From NCBI GenBank assembly GCA_029210645.1, contig JARGFT010000001.1:189035-253034 (forward strand): DNA of 64,000 bases, read 5' to 3'. Each line of letters begins with the position of its first letter. The first letter of the stretch is position 1. Both the position numbers and the translations under genes were made by a program. Under the pieces are notes generated by a model. The model saw only the letters and a program-made list of their open reading frames with translations, was not told where the DNA came from and ran no database searches. Below, piece by piece: positions 63,357 through 64,000 of this stretch. The stretch is from Anaerosomatales bacterium. GTDB taxonomy: Bacteria; Actinomycetota; Coriobacteriia; Anaerosomatales; SLCP01.

Positions 63357-64000
63357 ATGGACGCGCTTCACGGCGTGGAGCTGGTGGTCGACGTCACCGC
63401 CGTGTTCGCGCTCTCGATCGTAGCGGTGCTGATTTGTCACCGGCTCAAGATCCCTGCCGTGGTCGGCTTCCTGATCGGCGGTGTCCTCGCAGGACCCCAC
63501 GTCCTCGGGCTGATCAGCTCGGCAGCGCAGGTCGAGGTGATGGCCGAACTCGGTATCGCGCTGCTGCTCTTCGTGATCGGGCTGGAGCTCTCCCTGCGTG
63601 ATCTCGCTGAGATACGCAAGCCGTTCCTCATCGGTGGCACCATTCAGATGGCGGGGACTGCAGCGGTCATCTCCATCGGCTCGCTGATCATGGGCAGGAC
63701 TTGGGAGCAGGCGGTCTTCCTCGGTTTCGTCGTCGCCCTCTCCAGTACTGCCGTCGTGCTGAAGCTGCTCCAGGACCGTGCCGACATCGAGAGCCCCCAC
63801 GGCCGTATGGTGCTGGGGACGCTCATCTACCAGGACATCGCTGTTGTCCCGCTCATGATCGCCGCGCCGCTGTTCGCCGCCGCAGGTGGGGCGCCGGCCG
63901 AAGGCGGCTCGTCTCTCCTCGAGTTCATCGCCCGCCTGGTGATGGTCGGCGCGCTCGTCTACGTGAGCTACCGGTGGCTCGTCCCGGTTCTGATGCATCA
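63357..64000 (+). CDS. Kef-type/CPA2 cation:proton antiporter (3' end outside window)
   Basis: The first ~214 residues of a monovalent cation/proton antiporter-2 protein. ATG 63357 is 3 nt after the previous stop, and the frame is open to the window end. Visible family features are LKIPAVVGFLIGGVLAGPHVLG, the ELGIALLLFVIGLELSL helix, the FLGFVVALSSTAVVLKLL segment and GTLIYQDIAVVPLMIAAP (acidic transport residue). A C-terminal TrkA-N domain would lie outside the window. Ion specificity (K+ or Na+) is unknown. Confidence 0.88.
   Translation, partial: MDALHGVELVVDVTAVFALSIVAVLICHRLKIPAVVGFLIGGVLAGPHVLGLISSAAQVEVMAELGIALLLFVIGLELSLRDLAEIRKPFLIGGTIQMAGTAAVISIGSLIMGRTWEQAVFLGFVVALSSTAVVLKLLQDRADIESPHGRMVLGTLIYQDIAVVPLMIAAPLFAAAGGAPAEGGSSLLEFIARLVMVGALVYVSYRWLVPVLMH

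Overview
The window is high-GC bacterial chromosome, densely packed and mostly on the plus strand. GTG and TTG starts are common, and many genes are joined by ATGA or GTGA stop/start overlaps. There are no insertion sequences, phage genes or CRISPR arrays. Two-subunit glycyl-tRNA synthetase, PPDK with its regulatory protein, a membrane pyrophosphatase, a CIRCE-controlled hrcA-dnaJ unit and a complex I without its NADH-dehydrogenase module suggest a deep-branching, probably anaerobic actinobacterium (Coriobacteriia or a related lineage). That placement is inferred from gene content and composition, not from a marker-gene tree.

Layout. 1-11 kb: comEC (5' end outside the window) running into holA, rpsT on the minus strand, lepA-hemW, then the CIRCE-controlled hrcA-dnaJ-rsmE-mtaB unit. 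10.7-19.5 kb: a long housekeeping operon, phoH, pgpH-type 7TM-HD, ybeY, a DgkA-PAP2 fusion, a CNNM/CorC protein, cdd, era, deoC, recO and a YcxB-like membrane protein. 19.6-33.3 kb: glyQ-glyS, ppsR-ppdK, a small membrane protein, a dGTPase-like HD protein, hppA, dnaG-rpoD. 33.4-45.4 kb: tRNA-Asn (minus), an elongator-type tRNA with anticodon CAT, a PASTA-amidase, galE, tRNA-Val, a frameshifted lipoprotein gene, a LysE exporter, a secreted 5'-nucleotidase, a PAS-GGDEF-EAL protein, a minus-strand flavin disulfide oxidoreductase and an ABC-F ATPase. 45.5-56.7 kb: one tight complex I operon. 56.7-64 kb: a promoter/terminator leader, an FlgM-like small protein, a YggT-like protein, deoB-pdp, a DHH-CBS-CCA nucleotidyltransferase, a site-2 protease and the start of a Kef-type antiporter.

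The most interesting system is the complex I operon. Its order is nuoA-B-C-D-H-X-J-K-L-M-N. nuoE, nuoF and nuoG are absent. Where nuoI should be there is one 696-residue protein: a NuoI-like N-terminal segment, then a complete GltD-like FAD/NAD(P)H-binding flavoprotein with its own N-terminal cysteine motifs, then the two [4Fe-4S] ferredoxin motifs of NuoI. This suggests that electron input has been moved onto the NuoI subunit by domain insertion. An 18-bp palindrome resembling a Rex (NADH/NAD+ sensor) operator lies just upstream of nuoA, which fits redox control of the operon.

Energy metabolism may also use pyrophosphate: PPDK, its PpsR-type regulator and a membrane pyrophosphatase lie within 8 kb. 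Nucleoside salvage is in two places (cdd and deoC; deoB and pdp) and together covers conversion of pyrimidine deoxynucleosides to acetaldehyde and glyceraldehyde 3-phosphate. Signalling genes include a c-di-AMP phosphodiesterase homologue and a c-di-GMP protein with both catalytic motifs intact.
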